A stretch of 64,000 nucleotides of DNA, taken from contig NZ_FNHN01000001.1 in NCBI RefSeq assembly GCF_900103525.1, positions 560,958 through 624,957 of the forward strand, in the 5' to 3' direction. Both the position numbers and the translations under genes were made by a program. The notes under the pieces are model-generated. The model was not told where the DNA came from. It made no database searches and saw nothing but the letters and a program-made list of their open reading frames with translations. Position 1 is the stretch's first letter. Every line of letters starts with the position of its first letter. This document shows, piece after piece, positions 1 through 9,270 of the stretch. Source of the DNA: Bacillus sp. OK048 (GTDB lineage: Bacteria > Bacillota > Bacilli > Bacillales > Cytobacillaceae).

Positions 1-138
1 TCCATTGACAAGGACATTTCCTTCTTTGATCCATTGCTGAACTTGCGTTCTTGACCATTCTTCATCTAAGGTCGAAATAACCTTATCAATCCGGTCGCCC
101 TTTTGATGTTCAAGAATGGTGTGTTCCATTTTCTCCAT
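1..138 (-). CDS. RluD-family 23S rRNA pseudouridine synthase, N-terminal fragment
   Basis: Only the first 46 codons are in the window; the gene runs off the left edge. The peptide begins [19 protein letters not shown] and continues with an S4-type RNA-binding segment ([18 protein letters not shown]), which is how RluA/RluD-family pseudouridine synthases start. The start was chosen because AAAGGAG lies 7 nt upstream of the ATG. The gene begins inside the last codons of lspA (29-bp overlap), so the two are probably translationally coupled. In B. subtilis the gene in this position is ylyB. The catalytic domain is not visible here. Confidence 0.85.
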   Translation of the reverse strand, partial: MEKMEHTILEHQKGDRIDKVISTLDEEWSRTQVQQWIKEGNVLVNG

Positions 139-601
139 ATGATTTCTCCTTTGTTCCTCGCTCATCGCGCAGCATTTGAATCATTAATAACACTACGCCA
201 ATGACTAAAGCTGAATCAGCAATATTAAATACTGGGAAGTTATAATTGAAAATATACGTATGAATAAAATCAACGACTTCTTTTCGATGCAAACGGTCAA
301 TAAAATTTCCTATTGCCCCGCCAAGCATAAATGCCAGGGAAACACCCAACAACCATTTACCCTTTGCTTCTTTTTGAATGTAATAAATAATCGCAATGAT
401 TACAATTGCGGTAATTACGTAAAAGAACCACATTTGACCTTGCAGGATACCCCATGCTGCTCCTCGATTTCGGTGAGAAGTAATATACAAGAAATTATCA
501 ATAACAGGGATACTCTCTCCAAGATACATCTTAGTGACAATCAGCCACTTCGTCACCTGATCTAAAAAAATGATAAAAATTGCAATTAAATAATAAAACA
601 C
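110..601 (-). CDS. lspA: Lipoprotein signal peptidase (signal peptidase II)
   Basis: This membrane aspartic protease cleaves the signal peptide of prolipoproteins after lipidation of the +1 cysteine. It has 163 residues and four predicted membrane helices, the family's normal size. The two catalytic aspartates sit in the expected motifs: D102 in GNFIDRL and D129 in FNIADS. Translation begins at a GTG preceded by a GGGGG-type ribosome site. Its 3' end overlaps the downstream RluD-type gene. ylyA and ileS lie upstream, the normal Bacillus order. A likely substrate in this window is CtaC, which carries a lipobox. Confidence 0.97.
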   Translation of the reverse strand: MFYYLIAIFIIFLDQVTKWLIVTKMYLGESIPVIDNFLYITSHRNRGAAWGILQGQMWFFYVITAIVIIAIIYYIQKEAKGKWLLGVSLAFMLGGAIGNFIDRLHRKEVVDFIHTYIFNYNFPVFNIADSALVIGVVLLMIQMLRDERGTKEKSYGENGTHHS

Positions 602-676
602 TAAGGAATACCCCCATCTACGAAGACTTTACCCTTAGCATTTTAGCATAATCTTGGACGAAACAACAATGTAAGG

Positions 677-973
677 TTAGAAAAAGGCTGAAATAATTGG
701 TTTTCTATAGTAGGTTTCTAAATCATCGGAATCCTTAGAGGTTCTTATCGTTGGCATTATTTTCAAAAGATATTCTGGTAATGGTTCTCCAGACGTCTCA
801 CACTGTCCAAAATTGCCATCCTCTATCTTTTGAATAGCAGCTGTAATATCTGCAAGTTCATCCTTTAATATGGGGATCATCCAATCGTCTTTCTGTTTAT
901 TCTTTAATGATCTTTCAAGTTCAATTTGTGTTTTACGGAGTTCCCAAAACAGCTGTTCCTGCATTGCATTCAT
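677..973 (-). CDS. ylyA: YlyA, DksA/TraR-like RNA polymerase-binding sporulation protein
   Basis: The protein is 98 residues from an ATG with GGAGG 8 nt upstream. A longer reading frame opens at 1096, but its extra 41 residues are Cys/Phe-rich, unlike the family, and no ribosome site supports it. The N-terminal half is a helical, charged coiled-coil-like region. The C-terminal half has the DksA/TraR signature DGNFGQCETSGEPLPEYLL, with only one of the usual four zinc cysteines. In B. subtilis YlyA is known to bind RNA polymerase and boost sigma-G-dependent germination genes in the forespore. Its place between ileS and lspA supports the assignment. It is shorter than the B. subtilis protein as I recall it. 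Confidence 0.8.
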   Translation of the reverse strand: MNAMQEQLFWELRKTQIELERSLKNKQKDDWMIPILKDELADITAAIQKIEDGNFGQCETSGEPLPEYLLKIMPTIRTSKDSDDLETYYRKPIISAFF

Positions 974-1084
974 AGTTGTAACCTCCGTTAAAGTATTTCC
1001 TATATTATCTCCGTGAAATAACGGAATGACCCAGTAAAACATTTGACATCCATAACAACAATTAACGAAATAGGTTAAAAAATG

Positions 1085-1111
1085 AAAAAACCCCATGATT
1101 TAATCATGGGG
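1085..1111 (-). terminator. Terminator downstream of ileS
   Basis: A perfect 10-bp stem (CCCCATGATT/AATCATGGGG) is followed on the minus strand by six T residues, immediately after the ileS stop codon. Confidence 0.9.
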
Positions 1112-1119
1112 CGATCACA

Positions 1120-3891
1120 TTATGCTAAGTGAGTATAGTTTTCTTTCACAACGCCTGCACAGCGTGGGCAAAGTGTTGGGTGCTCTTTATCCTGACCAAC
1201 TTCAGGCGTCACAACCCAGCAGCGTTCACAGGTTTCGCCTTCTGCTTTTGTTACAACAATTGCAGCCGTATCTAATTTCAGTGCATTTTCAGGTGCTTGA
1301 TCATAGCTTCCGGCAACTTCAAATGCAGAAATGATAAATAATTGTTGGACATTCTCTTGAATAGATTCCAACAAGTCTTTTGTTTCCTCATTTACATATA
1401 AAGAAACCTTAGCTGTTAATGATTTACCAATCACTTTTTGATTTCTTGCTTCTTCAAGTGCTTTTAGTACATCATCGCGGAGCTTCATGAATGCCGTCCA
1501 CTTTTCTTCCAACGCGTTTGCATTACCGAGCTCCTGATATTCAGGCATATCGGTTAACTGAACACTTTCTTCTGTAACGGAAGGAATGAATTTCCAAACC
1601 TCGTCTGCAGTATGTGGAAGAATTGGTGTAACCAGCTTTGTTAACGCAACTAATGTGTCGTAAAGAACGGTTTGGATTGCGCGACGTTCATGATTATTTA
1701 CGGACTCGATATAAAGAACATCTTTAGCAAAATCAAGATAGAAGGCACTTAAATCAAGCGTACAGAAATTATTAACTGCGTGGTAAATTCCTGCGAACTC
1801 GTAGTTTTCATAAGCATTTACAGAATACTTGATTACCTTGTTTAATTTTACTAGCATGAATTGATCAACTTCACGAAGGTTCTCATATGCAACCCTATCA
1901 CTTGCAGGATTAAAGTCGGATAAGTTACCTAGTAAGAATCGGAACGTGTTACGGATTTTTCGGTAAACCTCTGCAACCTGCTTCAAAATTGCATCAGATA
2001 CACGAACATCTGATTGATAATCAACAGAAGCAACCCAAAGCCTTAGAATATCTGCTCCTAATTGTTTCATTACTTTCTCTGGCACGACCACATTCCCAAT
2101 TGACTTACTCATCTTTCTGCCTTCACCGTCCAGGGCAAATCCATGGCTTAGTACACCTTTATATGGAGCTTTCCCTGTCACGGCTACAGCGGTTGATAAA
2201 GAGGAATTGAACCAACCACGATATTGGTCTGAACCTTCTAGGTATAAATCTGCTGGACGAACTAAGTCATCTCTTTCTAAAAGAACTGCTTGGTGTGAGG
2301 ATCCGGAATCAAACCATACATCCATGATGTCTGTTTCTTTTGTAAACAATCCATTTGGACTTCCTGGATGTGTAAATCCTTCTGGAAGTAGGTCCTTAGC
2401 TTCACGCTCAAACCATATATTCGAACCGAATTCCCGGAACAAACCAGATACATGTTCAATCGTTTCATCTGTGATGATTTCCTTACCACTTTCATCATAA
2501 AATACTGGTATTGGAACTCCCCAGACCCGCTGGCGTGAAATACACCAATCACCGCGGTCACGAACCATATTAAATAGTCGTGTTTCACCCCATGAAGGTA
2601 CCCACTTTGTTTCTTTAACAGCTTCAAGCAGATCATCACGGAAGTCTTTTATCGATGCAAACCATTGCGCTGTAGCACGGAAGATTACTGGCTTTTTAGT
2701 TCTCCAATCATGTGGATAGGAGTGAGTGATAAACGAAAGCTTTAAGAGAGCCCCTGCCTCCTCTAACGCTTCTCCAATTGGCTTGTTAGCCGTATCATAA
2801 AATAATCCTTCGAAACCTGGAGCTTCGTTCGTCATTACTCCTTTATCATCAACTGGGCAAAGTACTTCAAGTCCATACTTTTGTCCAACATGAAAGTCAT
2901 CTTCCCCGTGTCCTGGTGCAGTATGAACGCATCCTGTTCCCGCATCTGTTGTGACATGTTCGCCAAGCATTACTAGGGAATCACGATCATATAATGGATG
3001 TGCAGCAAGGATATTTTCTAATTGATTTCCTTTTACCTTTGAAACAACAGCTACATCTTCCCAGCCTATTTCCTTCGATACTGCTTCTAGGAGAGCTTCT
3101 GCAACTAAATATTTGTTTCCATTCGCTTCAACAACAACATAGGTTAAATCTGGGTGAACGGAAATTCCCAAATTAGCAGGAATGGTCCAAGGTGTTGTCG
3201 TCCAGATGACAATTTGAACATCTGTATCAAGAACACCTTTTCCATCCTTAACTTTAAAGCCTACATAAATCGAAGGTGACTTTTTATCTTGATATTCGAT
3301 TTCAGCTTCAGCAAGAGCTGATTCACTTGAAGGGGACCAATATACAGGTTTAAGACCCTTATAGATATAGCCTTTCTTCGCCATTTCCCCAAACACCTTA
3401 ATCTGTTGCGCCTCATATTCAGGCTTAAGCGTGATATATGGGTTTTCCCAATCACCACGAACTCCGATACGTTTAAACTGTTCACGCTGATTACTTATTT
3501 GTTCAAGAGCATATTTTGTACAAAGTTGACGGAATTCAGCTACCGTCATCTCTTTACGTTTTACTCCCTTATTTGTTAAGGCCTGCTCAATGGGCAAACC
3601 ATGTGTATCCCAGCCTGGAACATATGGTGCATGATAGCCGCTCATCGATTTAAAACGAACAATCATGTCTTTTAATACTTTGTTGAGGGCGTGACCCATA
3701 TGAATATCTCCATTGGCATATGGAGGTCCATCATGAAGTACAAACATTGGACGACCAGCAGTACGCTCCTGAACCTTTTTGTAAATATCCATTTCATTCC
3801 ACTTCGCCTGAATCTCTGGCTCTCTTTGTGGAAGATTGCCACGCATAGGAAATTCAGTTTTTGGCATTAATAATGTATCTTTATATTCCAT
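1120..3891 (-). CDS. ileS: Isoleucyl-tRNA synthetase
   Basis: This class I synthetase charges tRNA-Ile and edits misactivated valine. It has 923 residues, starting at an ATG with AGGAGG a few bases upstream; the frame stays open to 3933 but that extension has no ribosome site. Visible motifs are the HIGH-type HMGH at residues 64-67, the KMSKS loop ([10 protein letters not shown]), and a C-terminal zinc finger made of CERC and CPRC. The KMSKS-plus-zinc-tail form is the usual bacterial type, not the mupirocin-resistant eukaryote-like form. Expression should be governed by the T-box leader just upstream, which raises transcription when uncharged tRNA-Ile accumulates. Confidence 0.98.
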   Translation of the reverse strand: MEYKDTLLMPKTEFPMRGNLPQREPEIQAKWNEMDIYKKVQERTAGRPMFVLHDGPPYANGDIHMGHALNKVLKDMIVRFKSMSGYHAPYVPGWDTHGLPIEQALTNKGVKRKEMTVAEFRQLCTKYALEQISNQREQFKRIGVRGDWENPYITLKPEYEAQQIKVFGEMAKKGYIYKGLKPVYWSPSSESALAEAEIEYQDKKSPSIYVGFKVKDGKGVLDTDVQIVIWTTTPWTIPANLGISVHPDLTYVVVEANGNKYLVAEALLEAVSKEIGWEDVAVVSKVKGNQLENILAAHPLYDRDSLVMLGEHVTTDAGTGCVHTAPGHGEDDFHVGQKYGLEVLCPVDDKGVMTNEAPGFEGLFYDTANKPIGEALEEAGALLKLSFITHSYPHDWRTKKPVIFRATAQWFASIKDFRDDLLEAVKETKWVPSWGETRLFNMVRDRGDWCISRQRVWGVPIPVFYDESGKEIITDETIEHVSGLFREFGSNIWFEREAKDLLPEGFTHPGSPNGLFTKETDIMDVWFDSGSSHQAVLLERDDLVRPADLYLEGSDQYRGWFNSSLSTAVAVTGKAPYKGVLSHGFALDGEGRKMSKSIGNVVVPEKVMKQLGADILRLWVASVDYQSDVRVSDAILKQVAEVYRKIRNTFRFLLGNLSDFNPASDRVAYENLREVDQFMLVKLNKVIKYSVNAYENYEFAGIYHAVNNFCTLDLSAFYLDFAKDVLYIESVNNHERRAIQTVLYDTLVALTKLVTPILPHTADEVWKFIPSVTEESVQLTDMPEYQELGNANALEEKWTAFMKLRDDVLKALEEARNQKVIGKSLTAKVSLYVNEETKDLLESIQENVQQLFIISAFEVAGSYDQAPENALKLDTAAIVVTKAEGETCERCWVVTPEVGQDKEHPTLCPRCAGVVKENYTHLA

Positions 3892-3942
3892 TTTTATTCC
3901 TCCTGTCACTCTCATCATAAACAGAATAGCCAATAGACAAAT

Positions 3943-4200
3943 AAAAAAACCCTCTCATCCCATAAAAGGGACGAGAAGGTTTTATTCCCGCGGTACCACC
4001 CTGATAGAAAGTACAATAAGTACGATCCTCTTGAAGATTCGTAACGTGAATAACTCGCCATCACTTACACTTCTAATAAAAGAGTTTCAGCTCGGGACTC
4101 AAGGGTGATCTTCCAATTTCCCACTTTTCCCAGGCTTCCACCATCCCTGGTTCGCTTTTAAAAGATTTGAAAATTGTACTGTCCCTGTCATTGTCTAATT
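3943..4200 (-). promoter_or_regulatory. T-box leader of ileS (tRNA-Ile sensing)
   Basis: On the minus strand the conserved T-box core AGGGTGGTACCGCGG is at 4002-3988. A strong terminator stem, ACCTTCTCGTCCC pairing with GGGATGAGAGGGT, follows at about 3984-3950 and then a run of seven T. Upstream is stem I material including GAACCAGGGATGGTGGAAG and the segment GAAGATCACCCTTGAGT. Its ATC (forward 4107-4109) is the natural isoleucine specifier codon. This fills the 366-bp gap between divIVA and ileS. The 5' end of the leader is approximate. Confidence 0.93.
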
Positions 4201-4257
4201 TATTATTTATTCATATTTATCCTGTTAAAAAATTATATGCGAAATAATACCAATTCG

Positions 4258-4773
4258 TCAAGCTAAGGAATCTTCTTCTTGGTGGATTTTTAATTCTGTT
4301 GCATCCACTTCGTATTCTAATAAATGATCCCAGTCATCTGTGTTAAGCATATCAAGCTGAGCTTCTATCAACATTTTAAAACGAGTCCGGAATACTTTTG
4401 ATTGCTTTTTCAAATCTTCAATTTCGAGAGCAATCTTTCTTGCTTTTGAAAGTGACTCATTTACAATTCGATCAGCATTCTTTTCTGCTTCTTTTATGAT
4501 CAGCTTGGCTTCCTTTTGGGCATTTCTTTTTACATCTTCTCCAGCCTCTTGAGCAATAATAATCGATTTATTTAACGTTTCCTCAATATTTACGAAATGA
4601 CCAAGTCGGTCCTTCATTTCATTTAAACGTTCTTCTATTTCTTTTTTTTCACGAAGGACTAATTCATAATCCTTAATGACTTGGTCTAAAAATTCATTAA
4701 CCTCATCTTCATCGTAACCACGAAAGCCTTTATTAAATTCTTTATTGTGAATATCTAACGGCGTTAACGGCAT
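4258..4773 (-). CDS. divIVA: Cell division initiation protein DivIVA
   Basis: DivIVA binds negatively curved membrane at septa and poles. It recruits MinJ/MinCD and, in sporulation, the chromosome-anchoring machinery. The 171-residue protein starts with the family signature MPLTPLDIHNKEF...GFRGYDEDEVNEFLDQV, followed by long coiled-coil stretches rich in Glu and Lys. GGAGG lies before the ATG. It is the last gene of the ylm group and lies just upstream of the ileS T-box. Confidence 0.96.
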   Translation of the reverse strand: MPLTPLDIHNKEFNKGFRGYDEDEVNEFLDQVIKDYELVLREKKEIEERLNEMKDRLGHFVNIEETLNKSIIIAQEAGEDVKRNAQKEAKLIIKEAEKNADRIVNESLSKARKIALEIEDLKKQSKVFRTRFKMLIEAQLDMLNTDDWDHLLEYEVDATELKIHQEEDSLA

Positions 4774-4859
4774 GATGCCACCTCCAAGTATCTAACTTCT
4801 AATGTATGTATAAGCAAATATTCGACAAAGTTTTCGAATTCCCTGCTTAAATAGAAAAT

Positions 4860-5633
4860 TTATTTTTGCTTTCCAACAACGATTCGCCACTTATCTTTTT
4901 TTGTTCTTCCTTCAATTGACAAAATTTTCACCCTGCCATAGCCCCTAGCAGATAACAAATCCCCTTCTGCACATTCAAATGAATGATTTTCAATCGTTGT
5001 CCAGTTCACCTTAATTAATCCTTGTTGAATAAAAAGCTGAGATTTTTGCCTAGAAATATGATGGACACCAGAAATAATAGTATCTAACCTTAGTGAGGAA
5101 ACTGTAATATCTTGTTCCATCCAACATTCATCCGTTTGAATAGCCTCCTCTAGTGCTAACACTTTCAAGCGTATGGATGCCCTGCCGATCGATTCCAAAT
5201 TCATTTTAATGTAGTCACTGATTTCTGTTGCTGTGAAAAATTGAACTCGTCCATCTTTGATAACGATGTCACCAAATTTACCACGTTTTAATCCCAATGA
5301 CATAAGTGAACCTAGCACTTGTGGATGTTCAATCGATACAAATTTAATAGGATAATCGATTTCAAAAAGATCTATTTGAAATTCCTGATCGGAGGGAACA
5401 AAATAATCTGGCATGATTAATGCCCTCTTCCTTTCACTTTCAGAAATTCCACCAAATAGCTGATACTTTACACTCCCATGGTCACCGATTAATACCTTAA
5501 CTATATGCTGCTCTCTTGGATCTAGGAAATCGGTTAGTTTTGGTGAATAACTTGATTCAACGTACTCCTTCCAAGATACTACTTGATCAATAAACTCCCG
5601 TTCCTCGGGGCGAAAATGCTGATAAATATTCAT
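4860..5633 (-). CDS. ylmH: S4-domain RNA-binding protein YlmH
   Basis: This 257-residue protein has an N-terminal YlmH-type domain and a C-terminal S4 RNA-binding domain (about residues 180-245: SSLRLDTIISGVHHISRQK...IKVNW). S4 proteins bind structured rRNA or tRNA. YlmH homologues associate with the large ribosomal subunit and have been linked to rescue of stalled nascent chains. The gene sits between ylmG and divIVA as in B. subtilis. Confidence 0.9.
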   Translation of the reverse strand: MNIYQHFRPEEREFIDQVVSWKEYVESSYSPKLTDFLDPREQHIVKVLIGDHGSVKYQLFGGISESERKRALIMPDYFVPSDQEFQIDLFEIDYPIKFVSIEHPQVLGSLMSLGLKRGKFGDIVIKDGRVQFFTATEISDYIKMNLESIGRASIRLKVLALEEAIQTDECWMEQDITVSSLRLDTIISGVHHISRQKSQLFIQQGLIKVNWTTIENHSFECAEGDLLSARGYGRVKILSIEGRTKKDKWRIVVGKQK

Positions 5634-5661
5634 ATTTACTCCTTAGACCTGCTGGGCTGAA

Positions 5662-5925
5662 TTAAGAAATAAAGTTTTGTAAAACTCTTAAGCCATTAGG
5701 GGCAAAAGATAAAACCAGAAACGCTGCTAATGGAGACAGATCCATCATGCCTATTGGTGGAATAATTTTTCTAAAAGGTTCTAGAAATGGTTCACATAAT
5801 TTGCCTAGAATTACTCCGATTTGCGAGTCTCTCATATTTGGGAACCATGATAACAGGATATAAATGATGAGCATCCATTTATAAATTCCAAGTAATTGGA
5901 TCAAAACGTTAAAAATCATATCCAT
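5662..5925 (-). CDS. ylmG: YggT-family membrane protein YlmG
   Basis: The protein has 87 residues with two membrane segments and the YggT motif around SWFPNMRD. Family members are found beside sepF in Firmicutes and beside cell-division genes in many bacteria and plastids. A role in membrane or septum organisation is inferred from this, but its biochemistry is unknown. It starts 6 bp after sepF, so the two are surely co-transcribed. Confidence 0.9.
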   Translation of the reverse strand: MDMIFNVLIQLLGIYKWMLIIYILLSWFPNMRDSQIGVILGKLCEPFLEPFRKIIPPIGMMDLSPLAAFLVLSFAPNGLRVLQNFIS

Positions 5926-5931
5926 TTTTAT

Positions 5932-6366
5932 TTACCACCTCGTATCTTGATAATCTTGTTCCCTTACTAATTCTGAAATATTGCCGGAAATTTCAACGTT
6001 ATCAGGAGTACATAAAAAGATGCTTGAACCTATTTTTTGAATATCTCCATTTAATGCATAGACTGCTCCACTCAAAAAATCTACAATTTGTCTGCCTTCT
6101 TCGTGACCAATACGTTGAAGATTTACCACAACAGCACGTCGACTTTTTAAATGGTCGGTAATATCCTGAGCTTCAGCATATACTCTAGGTTCTACTAATA
6201 TTACTTTTGCGGCTTTTTGTACACTTTGTAAACTTACAATATTTTGAGGCTTTGATGACTGTTTTTGAACCTTTAAGGGTTCCACCTTTTCATTCTCATC
6301 CTGGTTATGATCATCGTAATCATCGTCTAAAAAGAAAAATGTTTTTAATTTAGACTTTATCGTCAT
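5932..6366 (-). CDS. sepF: Cell division protein SepF
   Basis: SepF anchors FtsZ filaments to the membrane and forms rings that arrange them at the septum. The 144-residue protein has an N-terminal amphipathic segment (MTIKSKLKTFFFLD), an acidic and Gln/Lys-rich linker, and the globular SepF domain from about residue 58 (KVILVEPRVYAEAQDITDHLK). The length and the ylmE-sepF-ylmG order match B. subtilis. Confidence 0.96.
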   Translation of the reverse strand: MTIKSKLKTFFFLDDDYDDHNQDENEKVEPLKVQKQSSKPQNIVSLQSVQKAAKVILVEPRVYAEAQDITDHLKSRRAVVVNLQRIGHEEGRQIVDFLSGAVYALNGDIQKIGSSIFLCTPDNVEISGNISELVREQDYQDTRW

Positions 6367-6378
6367 ACCTCTTCCTCC

Positions 6379-7056
6379 TCACTGCGCTTCACCGACAAGT
6401 GCAGTTCCAATTCTAATCATTGTTGCACCCTCCTCAATAGCAATCTCAAAGTCATTTGACATTCCCATAGAAAGTTCATTACAAGGTGCAAAATCAAGGT
6501 TACATTTCTTTATTTGGTCACGGAGCATCCTTAACTTTCGGAAACAAATTCGAAGTTGTTCTTCATCATCCGTAAATGGCGCCATCGTCATTAATCCTTC
6601 AATCAAGATATTCTTATATGGACGCAAGCTTTCGATAAATTCCAGCACTTCCTCTGGGGATAAACCATGCTTTGATACTTCCTGTGATACATTCACTTGA
6701 ACAAGGCACTTTATTTTACTTCCGGCACGTTTATCAATTTCCTCGGCAAGTGAAATTCGATCTAATGAATGAATATATTCTACCTTATCAATAATATTTT
6801 TAACTTTCCGAGTCTGTAGTGTCCCAATAAAATGCCATAAGGGCTTGTCCCCTAAAACATCCCACTTTGCTAAAAGTCCTTCATCACGATTTTCACCTAG
6901 ATTTAGAATCCCTGCATCTAACGCTTCTTTGGCTCTTTCAGTGCTGACATATTTGGTAACGGCAATCAGTTTCACTTCATCTAGGGATCGACCTACCTTT
7001 TGGCAGGCATGACTTATTTGCTGTCTGATTTGTATGAGATTATCTGCGACCTTCAT
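6379..7056 (-). CDS. ylmE: YggS-family pyridoxal-phosphate-binding protein (PLPHP)
   Basis: This 225-residue alanine-racemase-N-like single-domain protein keeps the PLP lysine in KLIAVTKYV. The family is implicated in vitamin B6 and amino-acid homeostasis and has no known catalytic activity. Its start overlaps the ylmD stop by 4 bp (ATGA arrangement), indicating translational coupling. It lies in the ylmD-ylmE-sepF-ylmG run. Confidence 0.95.
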   Translation of the reverse strand: MKVADNLIQIRQQISHACQKVGRSLDEVKLIAVTKYVSTERAKEALDAGILNLGENRDEGLLAKWDVLGDKPLWHFIGTLQTRKVKNIIDKVEYIHSLDRISLAEEIDKRAGSKIKCLVQVNVSQEVSKHGLSPEEVLEFIESLRPYKNILIEGLMTMAPFTDDEEQLRICFRKLRMLRDQIKKCNLDFAPCNELSMGMSNDFEIAIEEGATMIRIGTALVGEAQ

Positions 7057-7883
7057 TCAGAAGTCTCCTTCCATCCTATATAACTTAACATTCTTCCTGT
7101 TTGACCTTGATCCCGGCGGTGTGAAAAAAATTCAGCATGATCACAATTAGAGCATAGGTTAGAAATATGAATATTTTTTTCAGGGACCCCAGACTTCAGA
7201 AGAATCAATCTATTCATTTCCTTTAAGTCTAATGTATATTGACCAACACTAATTAAATTATATGGTTTTTTCTCGACATCTACTAGTGTATTTTCTACAA
7301 AGTTAATAACATAATCATTAACAATATAACATTTTTCACAAATGGAAGGACCGATTGCTGCTAATATTTGATTAGCTTCAATTCCTTCCTCGTTCCATTG
7401 CTCGACCATTTTTCGTGCTATTTCATTTACAGTTCCCTTCCAGCCGGCATGTGCAGCACCGATCATTTTATGCTCTGGTGAAATAAAAAAAAGTGGAACA
7501 CAATCGGCATAGCATAAAGTTAATAAAATTCCCTCTTCATTTGTGTAAAATCCATCAGTCCTCTTAAAAGCATTATCATAGGAAGCGGCCCCTTTCCCTC
7601 TGTCAGCCCTAGAAATTTTTCTAATATGCGTCTCATGGGTCTGTTCTGCTCCCACCCAATGCTTAACAGGAAATTGGAGAAGTTGGGCCAGCTTGTTCCT
7701 ATTAGAACAAACTGCCTCATTTAGATCTCCAACGTGAAAGCCCATATTAAAACCTTCATATACATCTTTGCTGCTGCCGCCCTTTTTGGTTGTTATGCCT
7801 GCAACCAGCCCAGGATACTGGTGTACCCAGTTCTTAATTGATAAATAGGATTGATTATCATATACAAAGGGTTCCATATTCAA
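7053..7883 (-). CDS. ylmD: Laccase-domain peptidoglycan-editing / purine nucleoside phosphorylase family protein
   Basis: The protein has 276 residues and the copper-oxidase-4 (YfiH/PgeF) fold. Visible metal-site motifs are [10 protein letters not shown] and [13 protein letters not shown]. Family members have been reported both as purine nucleoside phosphorylases and as editors that prevent misincorporation of L-Ser into peptidoglycan precursors. The second role would suit its place next to cell-wall genes, but the sequence cannot separate them. It is coupled to ylmE by a 4-bp overlap. Confidence 0.93.
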   Translation of the reverse strand: MNMEPFVYDNQSYLSIKNWVHQYPGLVAGITTKKGGSSKDVYEGFNMGFHVGDLNEAVCSNRNKLAQLLQFPVKHWVGAEQTHETHIRKISRADRGKGAASYDNAFKRTDGFYTNEEGILLTLCYADCVPLFFISPEHKMIGAAHAGWKGTVNEIARKMVEQWNEEGIEANQILAAIGPSICEKCYIVNDYVINFVENTLVDVEKKPYNLISVGQYTLDLKEMNRLILLKSGVPEKNIHISNLCSNCDHAEFFSHRRDQGQTGRMLSYIGWKETSE

Positions 7884-7950
7884 CCTCTTTTGTTTTTTTC
7901 TAGTTTACCATGAATTTTTGAAATGGTCACCGTAAGTTGACAAGGATACC

Positions 7951-8220
7951 CTAAACTTCCATTTCTTCCGTGGACCTTTCCTCGACTACTTTGTACCTTA
8001 CTAAGATTACATCTTGACCAATTTTAATAATATTTTTCCATGGAATAATGATATCCTCTTCGCGCCCAAAAAAGCCCAAAACTTTACCGTTACCAGTAAC
8101 GATAACCGCTTCAATTTTCCCTGTAGTCAGGTTAATTTCAATATCACCAATATTGCCAAGCTTTTTGCCATCAGAAACATTCACAACATCTTTAATCTGA
8201 AATTCAGAAATTTTCACCAT
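7951..8220 (-). CDS. ylmC: PRC-barrel protein YlmC
   Basis: The protein is 89 residues from an ATG preceded by GGTGGGAG; the frame opens five codons earlier at a GTG that overlaps that ribosome site and is therefore unlikely. The sequence MVKISEFQIKDVVNV...GKKLGNIGDIEIN is a PRC-barrel beta fold of the YlmC/YmxH family. The function is uncharacterised; sporulation-associated expression is described for the family. It stands between sigG and ylmD. Confidence 0.9.
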   Translation of the reverse strand: MVKISEFQIKDVVNVSDGKKLGNIGDIEINLTTGKIEAVIVTGNGKVLGFFGREEDIIIPWKNIIKIGQDVILVRYKVVEERSTEEMEV

Positions 8221-8291
8221 ATCTCTCACTCCCACCTTTTTATCCTATTGAGAATATATGATTTGTTTCGTTATTTTATCTGTTATTATCA

Positions 8292-8324
8292 GAAAAAATA
8301 AAGCTGCCTCAAAAGGGCAGCTTT
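8292..8324 (-). terminator. Terminator of sigG
   Basis: The 8-bp stem AAGCTGCC/GGCAGCTT overlaps the sigG stop codon and is followed on the minus strand by a T-rich tract. Confidence 0.85.
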
Positions 8325-9102
8325 AGCTTTGAATATTTTTATTCATTTGTTTAATGGCAGCTTTTTCCAAACGAGAAACCTGTGCTTGTGATATCCCAAT
8401 TTCGTCGGCTACTTCCATTTGCGTTTTACCTTGGAAGAATCGTTTTCTTAAAATTAACTTTTCGCGTTCATTTAAGCGGCGCATGCCCTCTTTTAAAGCA
8501 ATTTCTTCAATCCAGTGAATATCTTTGTTTCGTTCATCGCTTAACTGGTCCATCACATAGATGGGGTCCCCACCATCGTTATAGATTGGTTCAAATAGGG
8601 ATACCGGGTCTTGAATCGCATCTAATGCAAATACTATTTCTTCGTGAGGAACTTCCAACACTTTTGCAATCTCCTCAGCTGTTGGTTCTCGTGAAGTTTC
8701 ACTCATTAATCGTTCCCTTACTTGAAGTGCCTTATAAGCGATATCTCTTAAGGACCTTGAGACGCGAATAGGATTGTTATCGCGCAGGTACCTGCGTATT
8801 TCGCCAATAATCATTGGTACGGCATAAGTGGAAAACTTTACGTTTTGACCTAAATCAAAGTTATCAATCGATTTCATAAGCCCAATACAGCCAACTTGAA
8901 ACAGATCATCAACAAACTCACCTCGGTTGTTAAACCGCTGAATGACACTTAAAACGAGTCGTAAATTTCCGTTGACGAGTTTTTCTCGTGCTGTAATATC
9001 GCCCTCTTGCATTTGCCTGAAGAGTAATCTCATTTCTTCATTTTTTAATACAGGAAGTTTTGATGTATCAACGCCACAAATTTCAACTTTATTTCGAGTC
9101 AA
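8323..9102 (-). CDS. sigG: RNA polymerase sporulation sigma factor SigG (forespore)
   Basis: Sigma-G runs late forespore transcription (SASP, germination receptors). The 259-residue protein matches B. subtilis SigG from its first residues (xTRNKVEICGVDTSKLPVLKN). Regions 2 (FNNRGEFVDDLFQVGCIGLM), 3 and 4 (QMEVADEIGISQAQVSRLEK) are all visible. The start is a TTG with GGAGGG upstream. An in-frame ATG at 9118-9120 cannot be the start because it precedes and overlaps the AGGAGG itself. A sigma-F-like promoter and a hairpin over the ribosome site lie upstream. The gene follows sigE in the usual spoIIG-sigG order. Confidence 0.97.
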   Translation of the reverse strand: MTRNKVEICGVDTSKLPVLKNEEMRLLFRQMQEGDITAREKLVNGNLRLVLSVIQRFNNRGEFVDDLFQVGCIGLMKSIDNFDLGQNVKFSTYAVPMIIGEIRRYLRDNNPIRVSRSLRDIAYKALQVRERLMSETSREPTAEEIAKVLEVPHEEIVFALDAIQDPVSLFEPIYNDGGDPIYVMDQLSDERNKDIHWIEEIALKEGMRRLNEREKLILRKRFFQGKTQMEVADEIGISQAQVSRLEKAAIKQMNKNIQS

Positions 9103-9112
9103 TCCCTTTTCC

Positions 9113-9125
9113 CTCCTCATAGGAG
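9113..9125 (-). promoter_or_regulatory. Hairpin sequestering the sigG ribosome-binding site
   Basis: On the mRNA strand the sequence CTCCT-ATG-AGGAG forms a 5-bp stem whose 3' arm is the sigG Shine-Dalgarno sequence. The loop is only 3 nt. A few bases further 5', CTGT...ACAG could extend the structure. It would lower translation from the weak TTG start. Confidence 0.55.
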
Positions 9126-9140
9126 TTGCTGTACAAAAAA

Positions 9141-9170
9141 CAGTATTTCCTTGAGCAGGAAAAATATGCA
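9141..9170 (-). promoter_or_regulatory. Sigma-F-type promoter of sigG
   Basis: On the minus strand a GCATA -35 element is followed after 14 nt by GGAAATACTG, which fits the sigma-F -10 pattern GGnnAnAnTR. It lies about 40 bp upstream of the TTG start, in the sigE-sigG gap. Sigma-F control of sigG is well established in B. subtilis. Confidence 0.75.
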
Positions 9171-9270
9171 CTTGTACTTTCTAGGGAATTGCCATGAATA
9201 GTCGAAAAGTCCGATAAAATCACAATTTTCATTGGACAATCAAACGGGAAAAATTTCTTTTTTTCCTAAC

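Noticed and set aside
922..1080. Possible sigma-F/G promoter before ylyA (GGAGATAATA and GGAAATACTT look like -10 elements)
   Set aside because: Neither has a matching GTATA/GCATA-type -35 element at 14 nt, unlike the promoters at sigG and csfG.
2207..2639. Long overlapping frames inside ileS on both strands
   Set aside because: They are shadows of ileS: no ribosome sites and no recognisable protein motifs.
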